Shown one piece after another: positions 40,888 to 50,593 of a stretch of 51,716 nt of DNA. This DNA is from UBA3263 sp964554335. Its GTDB lineage: Bacteria > Bacteroidota > Bacteroidia > Bacteroidales > Muribaculaceae. The stretch covers positions 1-51,716 of the forward strand of contig CAZKOF010000010.1 of NCBI GenBank assembly GCA_964554335.1, given 5' to 3'. The first letter of the stretch is position 1, and the number at the start of each line of letters is the position of its first letter. The notes under the pieces are model-generated. The model did no database searches. It was not told the origin of the DNA and saw only the letters and a program-made list of their open reading frames with translations. Both the position numbers and the translations under genes were made by a program.

Positions 40888-41854
40888 CCGTAGCCTTCGG
40901 GCCGAATGGGAGCACCACGGCGTTGTAATGCTCGCATGGCCCCACTCCGGCACCGACTGGAACTATATGCTCGACGAAATCAGGGTATGCTATCGCAATA
41001 TAATCGGAGCTCTCGTCCAAGCCAGCGAGCAGGTTGTTCTGCTTGCACCAGCCGATGAATCCCCGACGTTTGAATCTGCAGCGGTCTCGGTTGTCCACGT
41101 AGCAACGAACGATACCTGGATCCGTGACTACGGTCCTTTGACAGTAGGTAATCGTCTTGCAGATTTCAGGTTCAATGCCTGGGGACAGAAGTTCGCCTCT
41201 AATCTCGACAATATGACGACCCGCACACTCGCCGACCGCGGCGTCTTCAATGTCGAGGTGGAGTGTCACAAAGATTTTGTGCTCGAAGGGGGCTCAATAG
41301 AATCTGACGGCGCAGGTACAATCATGACTACAGGCTGCTGCCTGCTTGCACCCAATCGAAACGAACCGATGAAGCGTGAAGATATTCAGGCCGAACTATG
41401 CCGGAGACTCGGTGCCCGCAAGATTATTTGGCTCGAATGCGAACCACTTGCCGGCGACGATACCGACGGTCATGTCGACACCCTGGCCCGTCTTGCTCCT
41501 CATAATTCGATATTTTACTGCAGCACGGTCGACATCGATCAACTCCGGGAACTTACCAATGCCGACGGCGAACCGTTCAACCTGTTCGAGTTGCCGATGC
41601 CCGACCCGATTGCAGATCCTGATGACGGTTCGATTCTGCCGGCAACATACGCAAACTATCTTGTTACCGACCGTGCGGTCTTGATGCCAACTTATGGCCA
41701 GCCAGTGAATGACCGGCTGGCACTCCAAACTATTGCGGTTGTCTTTTCCGACCGTAAGATTATCCCGGTCGACTGCCGGGCTCTCATCCGCCAGCACGGT
41801 TCGCTCCATTGCGCAACGATGCAGGTTCCACGCAAATATTTCTCATTTTTATGA
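40871..41854 (+). CDS. aguA: Agmatine deiminase
   Basis: Hydrolyses agmatine to N-carbamoylputrescine and ammonia. 327 residues of the guanidino-group-modifying fold, with NDTWIRDYGP, VLEGGSIESDG, DTDGHVDTLARL and the catalytic Cys314 in GSLHCATMQ. These are the agmatine deiminase (rather than arginine deiminase) signatures. It overlaps the small acidic gene by 17 bp and aguB by 4 bp (ATGA). Together with AguB it produces putrescine. Confidence 0.93.
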   Translation: MNSTSDRSLRAEWEHHGVVMLAWPHSGTDWNYMLDEIRVCYRNIIGALVQASEQVVLLAPADESPTFESAAVSVVHVATNDTWIRDYGPLTVGNRLADFRFNAWGQKFASNLDNMTTRTLADRGVFNVEVECHKDFVLEGGSIESDGAGTIMTTGCCLLAPNRNEPMKREDIQAELCRRLGARKIIWLECEPLAGDDTDGHVDTLARLAPHNSIFYCSTVDIDQLRELTNADGEPFNLFELPMPDPIADPDDGSILPATYANYLVTDRAVLMPTYGQPVNDRLALQTIAVVFSDRKIIPVDCRALIRQHGSLHCATMQVPRKYFSFL

Positions 41855-42726
41855 AAACAGGCATAATACAACAACATAACACGGACGATATGGCCGACAA
41901 CCGTCGGCGCCTGGCCGACAAAATCCGTGCTCTCTCCAAAGAGGGCGCACGATTAATTGTCCTTCAGGAACTTCACGAGGGATTATATTTCTGTCAGACC
42001 GAAAACGTCGATTTTTGCTCTCTGGCAGAGCCGATACCCGGCCCTTCGACTCAGTTCTACTCATCGCTTGCCGCCGAGACCGGATGCGTTATTGTGACCT
42101 CGCTGTTTGAACGTCGCGCCACGGGACTCTATCATAATACGGCAGTGGTATTCGACTCCGATGGCCGAATGGCCGGAAAGTATCGCAAGATGCACATTCC
42201 CGATGACCCGGCATATTACGAGAAATTCTACTTCACACCGGGCGATCTCGGGTTTGAACCGATTGAGACCTCCGTAGGCAAGCTCGGGGTATTGGTGTGC
42301 TGGGATCAGTGGTATCCCGAGGCTGCCAGACTGATGGCCCTGAAGGGAGCTGAAATTCTTATTTATCCAACGGCGATAGGCTATGCAGCATCGGACCCTG
42401 CCGACGAGCAGGAGCGGCAGCGTCAGGCGTGGATAACCATTCAGCGGGCTCACGCCGTTGCCAACGGTCTGCCTGTTGTCAGCGTTAACCGCGTTGGTTA
42501 CGAACCCGATCCGTCAGGCATGACAGACGGCATTACATTCTGGGGCAGCAGTTTCGTTGCCGGACCTCAGGGCGAGATTCTCCACTCGGCTCCCGTTGAC
42601 AGAGAGGAAGAGGCTCTCGTTGACGTGGATCTCATGCGTTCCGAGATGGTTCGCCGCTGGTGGCCGTTTCTGCGCGACAGGCGCATCGATGCATACTCCG
42701 ATTTAACCAAGCGATTTATAGATTGA
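41851..42726 (+). CDS. aguB: N-carbamoylputrescine amidase
   Basis: Nitrilase-superfamily enzyme converting N-carbamoylputrescine to putrescine, CO2 and ammonia. 291 residues with the Glu-Lys-Cys triad: E40 in LQELHEG, K113 in YRKMHIPDD, C150 in VLVCWDQWYPEAARLMAL. The start at ATG 41851 overlaps the aguA stop. Polyamines made this way are important for Bacteroidales growth, which often lack ornithine decarboxylase. Confidence 0.94.
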   Translation: MKTGIIQQHNTDDMADNRRRLADKIRALSKEGARLIVLQELHEGLYFCQTENVDFCSLAEPIPGPSTQFYSSLAAETGCVIVTSLFERRATGLYHNTAVVFDSDGRMAGKYRKMHIPDDPAYYEKFYFTPGDLGFEPIETSVGKLGVLVCWDQWYPEAARLMALKGAEILIYPTAIGYAASDPADEQERQRQAWITIQRAHAVANGLPVVSVNRVGYEPDPSGMTDGITFWGSSFVAGPQGEILHSAPVDREEEALVDVDLMRSEMVRRWWPFLRDRRIDAYSDLTKRFID

Positions 42727-42746
42727 ACATTATAGCCGTAAGATGT

Positions 42747-42777
42747 GTTGAGATTATATAAAAATACAAATCTCAAC
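42747..42777. other. Hairpin in the leader of the 42792 lipoprotein gene
   Basis: GTTGAGATT (42747-42755) and AATCTCAAC (42769-42777) pair perfectly around a 13-nt A/T-rich loop. No T-run follows, so it is not a classical terminator. It lies between aguB and the lipoprotein ATG. Confidence 0.6.
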
Positions 42778-42791
42778 TACTACTTGCTACT

Positions 42792-43283
42792 ATGATGAAA
42801 AAGAGTTTAATCGCAATGATGCTTCTTCCGTTGGCCGGACTGTTCACAGCCTGCCACGATGACGAGAAAGACCTGCCCGAAGTTGACTTTGAAGTCGCCA
42901 TATCAGGAGGCGAACAGAGTCCCGACGACAATAAAATATATATTAAGCAGGGTACTCCACTCGTTGTTGAAAGCGTTTCGGCCATTTCCCGTAATGACAA
43001 GAAGACCACCCTCGGTCTTACAACTTATTATCTGAACGGCATTCCTCAGATGCAGACTGTAACCGCACCTTTCGGCGCTGAATTCGACACCTCTGTGCTC
43101 AACCCCGGTGAATACGTTTTTCAGATTAAAACCTCAGTCTATCAGATCGACAAGTCTGCAGCGATTGCCCTGCTGAGCTATGACCTCGTTGTCGAAGCCG
43201 CTCCCGAAGGTGATGACGGCAATGACGAAGCTCCCGGACGCTCAATTGTCCGCCCAGACAATCAGCAACTCGCCGAACAGTAA
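42792..43283 (+). CDS. Lipoprotein of unknown function
   Basis: 163 residues: signal peptide with lipobox LFTAC (Cys21) followed by HDDEKD, an acidic export-type signal; a single beta-rich Ig-like region (VDFEVAISGGEQSPDDNKIYI to EYVFQIKTSVYQID) and an acidic Gly/Asp/Glu tail. No specific family recognised. A terminator follows. Start could be 42792 or the second Met at 42795. Confidence 0.75.
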   Translation: MMKKSLIAMMLLPLAGLFTACHDDEKDLPEVDFEVAISGGEQSPDDNKIYIKQGTPLVVESVSAISRNDKKTTLGLTTYYLNGIPQMQTVTAPFGAEFDTSVLNPGEYVFQIKTSVYQIDKSAAIALLSYDLVVEAAPEGDDGNDEAPGRSIVRPDNQQLAEQ

Positions 43284-43305
43284 CTCATTCAACCCTCTCT
43301 ACCCT

Positions 43306-43338
43306 GAGGCCGCGTCCGCAGCGCGGCCTCTTATTTTG
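43306..43338 (+). terminator. Terminator after the lipoprotein gene
   Basis: GAGGCCGCG (43306-43314) pairs with CGCGGCCTC (43322-43330), followed by TTATTTTG. The T-tract overlaps the -33 element of the next promoter. Confidence 0.8.
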
Positions 43339-43365
43339 TAATATCGTGGAAAAAGCGTAACTTTG
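43335..43365 (+). promoter_or_regulatory. Promoter of the GH2 gene
   Basis: TTTG (43335-43338), 19 nt, TAACTTTG (43358-43365), 18 nt before the ATG at 43384. Confidence 0.78.
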
Positions 43366-43383
43366 CATGAAATATGTCATGCC

Positions 43384-46300
43384 ATGAATAAACCGATTAT
43401 TGCATCAGTCATGCTCACATGGGTGCTTGCTGCGGGTGCCGCTATTCCGTCTGACAGCTGGTTCGAAGACCAGACTGTATTCGCCGTAAATAAGGAACGC
43501 GCCCACGCGACCTATGTTCCCTACTCCACTACCGCAGAACTTAAAGCGGACGAGGCTTTTCTCGCGACTCCGTGGATTGATTCCAAGTCCACCATGCGCA
43601 AGAGTTTGAACGGACAGTGGAAGTTCCATTACTCGCCTACTCCCGATCAGGCTCCCGTGGATTTTTACATGAGTTCATTCGACTCGTCGGACTGGGATAA
43701 GATTCCGGTGCCGTCTTGCTGGCAGATGCTCGGTTACGACACCCCGATGTATATCAATGTTGACTATCCTTTTGACCAGTCACAGTGTCCCCGCATAGTC
43801 GGGCGCTCAGACAATAATGGATACGATGTCAACCCCGTAGGTTCATATCTGACGGAATTCTCCATACCCTCATCATGGGCCGACAAGCAGCTGTTTATCA
43901 ACTTTGAGGGCATATACTCGGCAGCATATGTTTGGGTCAACGGCGAATTTGCAGGCTATACTCAGGCAGCGAACACAGACCATGAGTTCGACATAACCCC
44001 CTACGCCCGTCAGGGGAGCAACACTCTTGCCGTTAAAGTTATAAAATGGAGCGACGGTTCCTATCTTGAGGACCAGGACATGATGCGTTATGGCGGCATA
44101 TTCCGGGACGTCACGCTGACTGCCGTACCGCAGACGTTTATCCGTGACCATTACATCACATCAAATCTTAACACAGGCTACAAGTCGGGTTCAATGAATG
44201 TTGTCCTGGAACTTAGCAACCGTTCAAAATCCACTTTCAAAGGCACTGCAACGGTGACAATTCTTGACACGGACTGTCAGACAACTTTTGCGACGCTGCC
44301 GGTTGTCGATGTCAATATTGCGTCCGGGGAAAGTGTAACTCTCTCAACTGCGGCCGAACTGTCAGGTCTGAAAACGTGGACTGCAGAAACTCCGGACCTC
44401 TACACTGTCATTGTCAGCCTCAAAGATGCCGATGGCCATGAGACCGAAGCTTTTGCCACCAAATATGGGTTCCGCTCCATTGCTCAAATCGGCAAATTTA
44501 TCTATATCAACGGTAAAAAAGTCTTTTTCAAAGGAATAAACCGCCAGGACACGCACCCGGTTACGGGGCGCATGCAGACACTCGAGACATTGCTTAAAGA
44601 CGTCAAGATGTTCAAGCAGTTCAACATCAACACAGTGCGCACCTCCCATTGCCCCCATCAGGCGAAAATGATGGCGATGTATGACCATTTCGGAATCTAC
44701 GTAATGGATGAGGCCGACCTTGAGACGCACGCTATGAATGACCGGATTGTCAACGACGCTACGTGGTCACCAGCATATGTGGACCGTCAGGAACGCATGG
44801 TTCTGCGTGACCGTAATCATCCCTCGGTAATTTTCTGGAGTATGGGTAATGAGTCTAACAACGGTTCGAATTTCGCCGACTGTCGCGAGGCCATACGCAA
44901 TCTCGACGACCGTATGGTCCACTATGAGGGTCAGCAAGATTTTGCCAACTCTGACTTTACCTCAAAGATGTATCCATATGAAAACGAAGTCATATCGGCC
45001 GATAACAGCGACGATCCGCGTCCTCACTTTTTCTGTGAGTACGCACATGCGATGGGCCAGTCGCTCGGCAATTTGGTCGACTATTGGGATTACATTGAGA
45101 ACTCACGTCGAATAATCGGCGGATGTATTTGGGACTGGGCTGACCAGGCAATTTATGATCCCAAGCAAATCGTTGCCGGTACATACAAAAAAGGCGATTA
45201 TCGCACAGGCTATGACTATCCGGGTCCGCATCAGGGCAATTTCATGAGTAACGGTGTGGTCGGCCCCGAACGTGAAGTCAATGCAAAACTGGTCGAGGTA
45301 AAGAAAGTGCACCAGTGGATTAAGATGGATAGCTATTCTGCCAAGTTCAAGCGCATTAACGTCAGCAATACCTATGACTTCATAGACTTGTCGGAATTCA
45401 AAGTCCTATGGAGCGTCAGCCGTAATGGCCGCGATGTGGAAACCGGGGTAATCAACGATTTCAACGCGACCTCAGAAGAGACAAAACGCCTGACTATCCC
45501 CTACACTACTGAAATCACCGACGACGCCGAATTCCTCCTCACGGTCAAATTCGTAACCCGTGAGGCTTCGGAATGGGCTGATGCCGGACACGTTGTTGCC
45601 GAAGAGCAGTTCGCAATGAACGAGCGTCCGGCGTTGCCGGCTATCGATCTCGAAGCGCTCGACGCTTCTCTGGCAACCTTCGGCAACGGGCCTGTTGAGG
45701 TGCGCGGTAATGGCTTCACTTACGCTTTCGACAGGGAGGGAAACCCGGTTTCGATGAACTTTGGAGGTGTTGAGTATATTCATAACCGTAACGGTTTAAA
45801 ATTGGATTCATATCGTTGGATTGAGAATGATTCTCCATATAGCGGCACGCCTCCGGATCCGGAAGCCATGATTAGTGAAAAAGTAACCGGTACGCGACTG
45901 TTCTGCACATTTGACGGAGGCGATGCCGAGGGAGCGAAGGTCGTACATCTGACAGCCTCTTTCGATAATCAGACGAAGGTCAGCTACACCAACTACTATA
46001 CGATTTATGCCGACGGAACACTTGACGTCCGCACTACCTACATCAATAAATCGGGCACGGATCAAAGTTCCATTGAGCGCCTCGGCCAAAGCATATCGCT
46101 TATCCCGGCACTCGAAAATCTCGAATATTTTGCCCGCGGCCCGTTTAGCAACTACGCCGACCGCAAGACCGCAAGTTTTGCTGCCGTTTATCATTCTACG
46201 GTGACTGATCAGCGCGAGGAATTCGTTCGTCCTCAGAGTATGGGCAATCATGAGGATTTGCGTTATTTGAAACTCACATCCAGGAATAATCCTGACTTCG

Positions 46301-48165
46301 GTATGCTTATTGAAACTGAAGGACAGGTCAGCTTCTCGGCTCTTCATCATACGGAATCCGACTACGGTCGATATACCCACGACAAGGAGATGGAGTCCCG
46401 CCCTGAAGTTATCGTGCATCTCGACTATCAACAGAAAGGCATCGGTAACGGATCCTGCGGTTCCCGAGTCTGGTCACGTTACCTGATTCCCGCCAATACG
46501 CTTCTCACCAATAAACTGCGCTTCACTCCGCTGACATCCCCCGGTGCAGGTTATTCCGTGCCCTCAGGATCGGTCGGAGCCTATCTGACATCGCTCTCTG
46601 CCGGCGAGACTTCGATTATAGAAGCTAAAAAAGCCCCTGAGAATTTATATAATTTCATAGATGTGCCGTTGACAACATCCGTGGGCAAGACTGTGAAACT
46701 CGCATACTCTACTTCGGAAGAAGCCAATGTCGATGCCTGGATTGACCTCAATCATGATCAGGTTTTCTCTGATGATGAGAAGCTCCGGTCGATGGAGTTG
46801 ACGCTCCCGGCGGACCTGCCTCTTGCCGATTATCGCATGCGAGTCGTTGTTGACCGCAATGTGCCCACGGTCGGTGGTCCGGTCGAGGGCACCGTATATG
46901 ACATTACGGTGCGCGCTCTTGCCGCACGCAAGGATGACGTCGACTATGTCAAGCCTGACGGAACTCTCCATCCGGACCGCAAAGCATATGTGAAAACTAT
47001 CACATCCGAAGGCGCTTCAGTGAATATCAACTATAGCGCAGAAGCATGTCCCGACCAAGTTTATACCTTGTTGCCACAACGCATTTCCGCCCCCGCGGGC
47101 AGCAGCTTCACCATTACGCTGACCGCCAATGAAGCCGGCCCCCGCTCGACTACCCGCACATATCAGGACCTGCGTTACAACTATGCCGGAATATTCTCGG
47201 ATTTCGTCGGCTCCGGCGACTTCATCAGCGAGGGATTTTTCGGTGCGAGAATCCCGTATAACACGTCTGACCCCGTGTTGAACATACTGTGCAACTATGA
47301 CGCCGTAATGGAGATTTCTCAAACGTTCACCATACCTGAGAACGTCACTCCCGGCGAGGGCCGCATCCGCGTTATCTACGAGAATGCCTGGACTGACCTT
47401 TCGCTCTTCAATCCTGATATGCAATCAATCAAGGAGGGTGTTGCCTACGATATATTGGTCGATATCACCCCTGCGGAAGATCTCGAACTTAATTATACAA
47501 CACTGCCGACGTTCGCACGTGAGATTCCGACCGGCGGGATTCACCCCGAAGGAAAGGCTTTTGTCAAGCGCATATCAACCTCCGGCGCGACTTCCGATAT
47601 CGACGTTCAATTCTCATCAGTCAAAGAATTCTACACTGCTTTGACCGACACTGTTATTGCAATGCCCGGAGAGGCATTCACTCTGAATCTTGAAGCAAAC
47701 GAGGCGGGACCTCGTTCTGAAAGCGAAACGTATCAGGACCTGCGCTATAATATTGCCGGCATTTTCCTTGGCCTTCCCGAAGAGGTTGAAATGCAAACAC
47801 TTAATATCTATGGCAAACGCTTCAGTACGTCTTCGATTCTTGCCAACTATGATGAGGTGATGTCTATTTCCCAATCTGTTGAAATTCCTGAGCCGGTCGA
47901 GGAGGGCGATGCCGTTCTCCGTGTAATTTATCAAAATGCATGGCGGGATGAACCCGTCTATAACGCCGTTGGAGTAACCGAGGGCGTTGCCTACGATATC
48001 CCGGTGAGGATTACGCGTCCGCCGATTGGCGCCATAACCGAAATATCAAAATTTGAGCCGGCTTCCGAGGTCATATACGATCTTCTCGGGCGCCGGGTCA
48101 ACAGTAATAACCTCCGTCCGGGCGTATATATCATCGGCGGTAATAAAACAATAATCAAACATTAA
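43384..48165 (+). CDS. Large secreted GH2 beta-galactosidase-type enzyme
   Basis: 1593 residues. A signal peptide (PIIASVMLTWVLAAGAA) precedes a LacZ-type core: sugar-binding domain (PSCWQMLGYDTPMYINVDYPF, MRYGGIFRDV), TIM barrel with acid/base Glu490 in WSMGNESNNG and nucleophile Glu552 in FFCEYAHAMG, and the Bgal small-chain domain to about residue 1060. Beyond it come a GEVED-like domain (DAWIDLNHDQVFSDDEK, ~1090-1180), two copies of an unknown ~180-residue module (~1196-1375 and ~1387-1565), and a C-terminal tail VIYDLLGRRV...LRPGVYIIGG resembling a type IX secretion sorting domain. E. coli LacZ has about 1024 residues, so over 500 are added. The exact substrate is not fixed. The start is set by the promoter; codons upstream overlap it. 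Confidence 0.92.
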   Translation: MNKPIIASVMLTWVLAAGAAIPSDSWFEDQTVFAVNKERAHATYVPYSTTAELKADEAFLATPWIDSKSTMRKSLNGQWKFHYSPTPDQAPVDFYMSSFDSSDWDKIPVPSCWQMLGYDTPMYINVDYPFDQSQCPRIVGRSDNNGYDVNPVGSYLTEFSIPSSWADKQLFINFEGIYSAAYVWVNGEFAGYTQAANTDHEFDITPYARQGSNTLAVKVIKWSDGSYLEDQDMMRYGGIFRDVTLTAVPQTFIRDHYITSNLNTGYKSGSMNVVLELSNRSKSTFKGTATVTILDTDCQTTFATLPVVDVNIASGESVTLSTAAELSGLKTWTAETPDLYTVIVSLKDADGHETEAFATKYGFRSIAQIGKFIYINGKKVFFKGINRQDTHPVTGRMQTLETLLKDVKMFKQFNINTVRTSHCPHQAKMMAMYDHFGIYVMDEADLETHAMNDRIVNDATWSPAYVDRQERMVLRDRNHPSVIFWSMGNESNNGSNFADCREAIRNLDDRMVHYEGQQDFANSDFTSKMYPYENEVISADNSDDPRPHFFCEYAHAMGQSLGNLVDYWDYIENSRRIIGGCIWDWADQAIYDPKQIVAGTYKKGDYRTGYDYPGPHQGNFMSNGVVGPEREVNAKLVEVKKVHQWIKMDSYSAKFKRINVSNTYDFIDLSEFKVLWSVSRNGRDVETGVINDFNATSEETKRLTIPYTTEITDDAEFLLTVKFVTREASEWADAGHVVAEEQFAMNERPALPAIDLEALDASLATFGNGPVEVRGNGFTYAFDREGNPVSMNFGGVEYIHNRNGLKLDSYRWIENDSPYSGTPPDPEAMISEKVTGTRLFCTFDGGDAEGAKVVHLTASFDNQTKVSYTNYYTIYADGTLDVRTTYINKSGTDQSSIERLGQSISLIPALENLEYFARGPFSNYADRKTASFAAVYHSTVTDQREEFVRPQSMGNHEDLRYLKLTSRNNPDFGMLIETEGQVSFSALHHTESDYGRYTHDKEMESRPEVIVHLDYQQKGIGNGSCGSRVWSRYLIPANTLLTNKLRFTPLTSPGAGYSVPSGSVGAYLTSLSAGETSIIEAKKAPENLYNFIDVPLTTSVGKTVKLAYSTSEEANVDAWIDLNHDQVFSDDEKLRSMELTLPADLPLADYRMRVVVDRNVPTVGGPVEGTVYDITVRALAARKDDVDYVKPDGTLHPDRKAYVKTITSEGASVNINYSAEACPDQVYTLLPQRISAPAGSSFTITLTANEAGPRSTTRTYQDLRYNYAGIFSDFVGSGDFISEGFFGARIPYNTSDPVLNILCNYDAVMEISQTFTIPENVTPGEGRIRVIYENAWTDLSLFNPDMQSIKEGVAYDILVDITPAEDLELNYTTLPTFAREIPTGGIHPEGKAFVKRISTSGATSDIDVQFSSVKEFYTALTDTVIAMPGEAFTLNLEANEAGPRSESETYQDLRYNIAGIFLGLPEEVEMQTLNIYGKRFSTSSILANYDEVMSISQSVEIPEPVEEGDAVLRVIYQNAWRDEPVYNAVGVTEGVAYDIPVRITRPPIGAITEISKFEPASEVIYDLLGRRVNSNNLRPGVYIIGGNKTIIKH

Positions 48166-48168
48166 GTA

Positions 48169-49917
48169 ATGCAAACATTCAAAGAGCTTGGAGTCCGCGA
48201 AGACTTTCTGCGCGCAATCGAGGAACTCGGCTATGAACAGCCGATGCCCGTTCAAGAAAAGGTAATCCCACACTTGCTCGAAAAGGATAACGACGTCATT
48301 GCTCTGGCTCAGACAGGCACCGGCAAAACCGCCGCGTTCGGTCTGCCGTTGCTCCAGCTCATCAACGTCGACGACTACTCTACCCAGGCACTGGTGCTAT
48401 CGCCAACCCGCGAGCTATGCCTTCAGATAGCCTCTGACCTGGCCGATTATTCCAAGTACATAAACGGGCTCAAGGTTCTTCCCGTCTATGGCGGTTCGTC
48501 AATCATGAGCCAGATTCGTGCCTTGCGTAACGGCGTGCAGATAATCATTGCAACCCCCGGGCGCCTGATAGACCTGATCGAGCGCAAGGAAGTCAGGCTC
48601 GACAAAGTGCGCACTGTTGTTCTCGACGAAGCGGATGAGATGCTCAACATGGGTTTTGTTGACGACATTGACTCTATTCTCGCTCACGTTCCACAGGAGC
48701 GTAAGATGCTGATGTTCTCCGCAACCATGCCACGCGAAATCAGCAATATCGCGAAAAAATACATGCGCGACCCCGAAGAGTTCGTCATTGGCACGCGCAA
48801 CTCCGGAGCCGAAAACGTACGCCATATCTACTATATGGTAAAAGCGTCCGATAAGTATCCGGCTCTTAAACGTGTGGCCGATAATTCGCCCAATATCTAC
48901 GGCATTATTTTCTGTCGAACGCGTAAGGAGACCCAGGAGATTGCCGATAACCTGATTAACGACGGCTATAACGCCGACGCCCTCCACGGCGATCTTTCGC
49001 AGCAGCAGCGCGACATTGTCATGAAGAAGTTCCGCGACCGGGTGCTTTCGCTTCTGGTAGCAACCGATGTTGCTGCCCGCGGACTTGACGTTGACAATGT
49101 CAGCCACGTCATCAACTACGGTTTGCCGGATGACACCGCTGTCTATACCCACCGCTCGGGCCGCACGGGCCGCGCCGGCAAAACCGGTGTTTCGGTAGCT
49201 ATTATCCATTCGCGCGAAAAAGGTAAGCTCCGAGAAATCGAAAAGAAAATCGGAAAGACGTTTGAACGTCGCGACGTACCTACTCCCGACCATATTATCG
49301 AGAAGCAAATCTATAACCTTGCAGACCGTCTGGAACGTGTCGAGGTCAACGAAGAATCAATCAGCCGCTTCCTCCCCGGTGTGGAGAAGAAACTCGAATG
49401 GCTCGACGGCAATGACTTGCTCAAACGCGTGTTGTCGCTGGAGTTCAACCGTCTGCTCGACTACTATAAAGATGCTCCCGTTATAGAAAATCTTTCTGAT
49501 TTCAAATCCAAAAAAAATAACGATAAGAAAGATAAGAAATTCGAGCGTCCGAGCGAGCAGGAGAAGGACCGTCGCACCGCCGCACGCGGAATGTCGCGCA
49601 TGTATGTCAGCGTCGGCAAGCGTGACGGGTTTTATGCCGGGAACCTCATCGACATGCTCAATCATCTCGTTCAGGGTAAACGCGTCGATGTCGGCCGCAT
49701 AGACCTGCTGCCGACCTACACGTTGTTTGATGTCAAAAAGGCTGACGCCGGACGGATTGCAGCGGCTCTTAAAGGTGCGGAATTCTTCGGCAAACGCCTG
49801 CACTGCGAACAAGCCGATGCCGATAAGGACTACTCACGCCTGAACGCAAAGAAAGCGCATTATGCCGCTACCGAAGGCGATATACCTTTCTCCAAGTTCC
49901 GCAAGAAACGCAAATAA
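48169..49917 (+). CDS. deaD: DEAD-box RNA helicase
   Basis: 582 residues. Helicase core motifs in order: AQTGTGKTA (Walker A), PTRELCLQ, TPGRLIDL, DEADEMLNMGF, SAT in FSATMPRE, FCRTRKET, VATDVAARGLDVDNV and HRSGRTGRAGKTG. The C-terminus has a basic linker (KSKKNNDKKDKKFERP) and a DbpA-type RNA-binding domain (RMYVSVGKRDGFYAGNLIDML...FFGKRLHCEQA). This is the DeaD/CsdA class acting on structured rRNA and mRNA. It starts only 3 bp after the GH2 stop, and no promoter of its own is obvious. Confidence 0.94.
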   Translation: MQTFKELGVREDFLRAIEELGYEQPMPVQEKVIPHLLEKDNDVIALAQTGTGKTAAFGLPLLQLINVDDYSTQALVLSPTRELCLQIASDLADYSKYINGLKVLPVYGGSSIMSQIRALRNGVQIIIATPGRLIDLIERKEVRLDKVRTVVLDEADEMLNMGFVDDIDSILAHVPQERKMLMFSATMPREISNIAKKYMRDPEEFVIGTRNSGAENVRHIYYMVKASDKYPALKRVADNSPNIYGIIFCRTRKETQEIADNLINDGYNADALHGDLSQQQRDIVMKKFRDRVLSLLVATDVAARGLDVDNVSHVINYGLPDDTAVYTHRSGRTGRAGKTGVSVAIIHSREKGKLREIEKKIGKTFERRDVPTPDHIIEKQIYNLADRLERVEVNEESISRFLPGVEKKLEWLDGNDLLKRVLSLEFNRLLDYYKDAPVIENLSDFKSKKNNDKKDKKFERPSEQEKDRRTAARGMSRMYVSVGKRDGFYAGNLIDMLNHLVQGKRVDVGRIDLLPTYTLFDVKKADAGRIAAALKGAEFFGKRLHCEQADADKDYSRLNAKKAHYAATEGDIPFSKFRKKRK

Positions 49918-49920
49918 CAG

Positions 49921-50247
49921 TCAGCGGTTATCGCCCTCGCCGTGAATTTTTCCGCGGAGAGCGCGGCTTGCGAGTTTGTCAATATTCATGCCCGCGACTT
50001 CGTCGAGTGAAAACCCGAGGTCGCGGGCTAATGTCGCCGCATACCAAAGCACGTCGCCAAGTTCCATTGCTATTTCGCGACGTCGTCCGGAGGAGAATGT
50101 CCCGTTGAAATCGCGTATGGTCTTTTTTACTTTGTCGGCAACCTCGCCGGCTTCTCCCGTTAGTCCAAGTGTGGGATAAACAATAGCGTGTTCAGGCGGA
50201 TAAATTGCGGTCTGCAACGCCTTTTCCTGATACTCATTCAGAGTCAT
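49921..50247 (-). CDS. MazG-like NTP pyrophosphohydrolase
   Basis: 108 residues of the all-alpha NTP pyrophosphatase fold: GLTGEAGEVADKVKK supplies the E-x-x-E metal site and MELGDVLWYAATLA the E-x-x-D part. Single-domain MazG-like enzymes hydrolyse noncanonical or excess (d)NTPs. It converges on deaD with a 3-bp gap and no terminator in between. Its probable -7 box (50336-50343) lies about 90 nt upstream. Confidence 0.88.
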   Translation of the reverse strand: MTLNEYQEKALQTAIYPPEHAIVYPTLGLTGEAGEVADKVKKTIRDFNGTFSSGRRREIAMELGDVLWYAATLARDLGFSLDEVAGMNIDKLASRALRGKIHGEGDNR

Positions 50248-50335
50248 GACAATATGTATTTATGGAACTATGATTGTTCGTTGAGAAGTTGCGCGTGCTG
50301 AGAAAATTCCGAGTTGTAGAGTCCAACAGCAAATG

Positions 50336-50343
50336 CAAAGTTA
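50336..50343 (-). promoter_or_regulatory. -7 box of mazG
   Basis: Minus-strand TAACTTTG, 88 nt before the mazG ATG. The -33 match is poor, which would fit disruption of an upstream promoter part, but this is only a possibility. Confidence 0.5.
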
Positions 50344-50593
50344 AGCGATATTATGGAAAAATCATCGACAAAAAAGCAAAAAGATGAGATAATGGGAAAT
50401 ATAACTGACCCATAAGAGATTAGGCAGTGATTGGCACAGGTTGTCCATAGTGGCGGGGGCACGGTTTTGGCGGAATATTGCGGGAGTTAGGTTTTCAAAT
50501 CATTACCCGGCGTTATCCGTAAGTTTAAGACCAATAGTTTATTTATCAGCGTTTTGCGCCATTCTGCTTACAGACAAATGACTCTCATGAACT

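Noticed and set aside
48499..49308. 269-codon leftward frame opposite deaD
   Set aside because: Mirrors the helicase core; no homology visible in the translated sequence.
50268..50462. Short leftward frame of 64 codons upstream of mazG
   Set aside because: It spans the probable mazG promoter box and has no coding features; not called.
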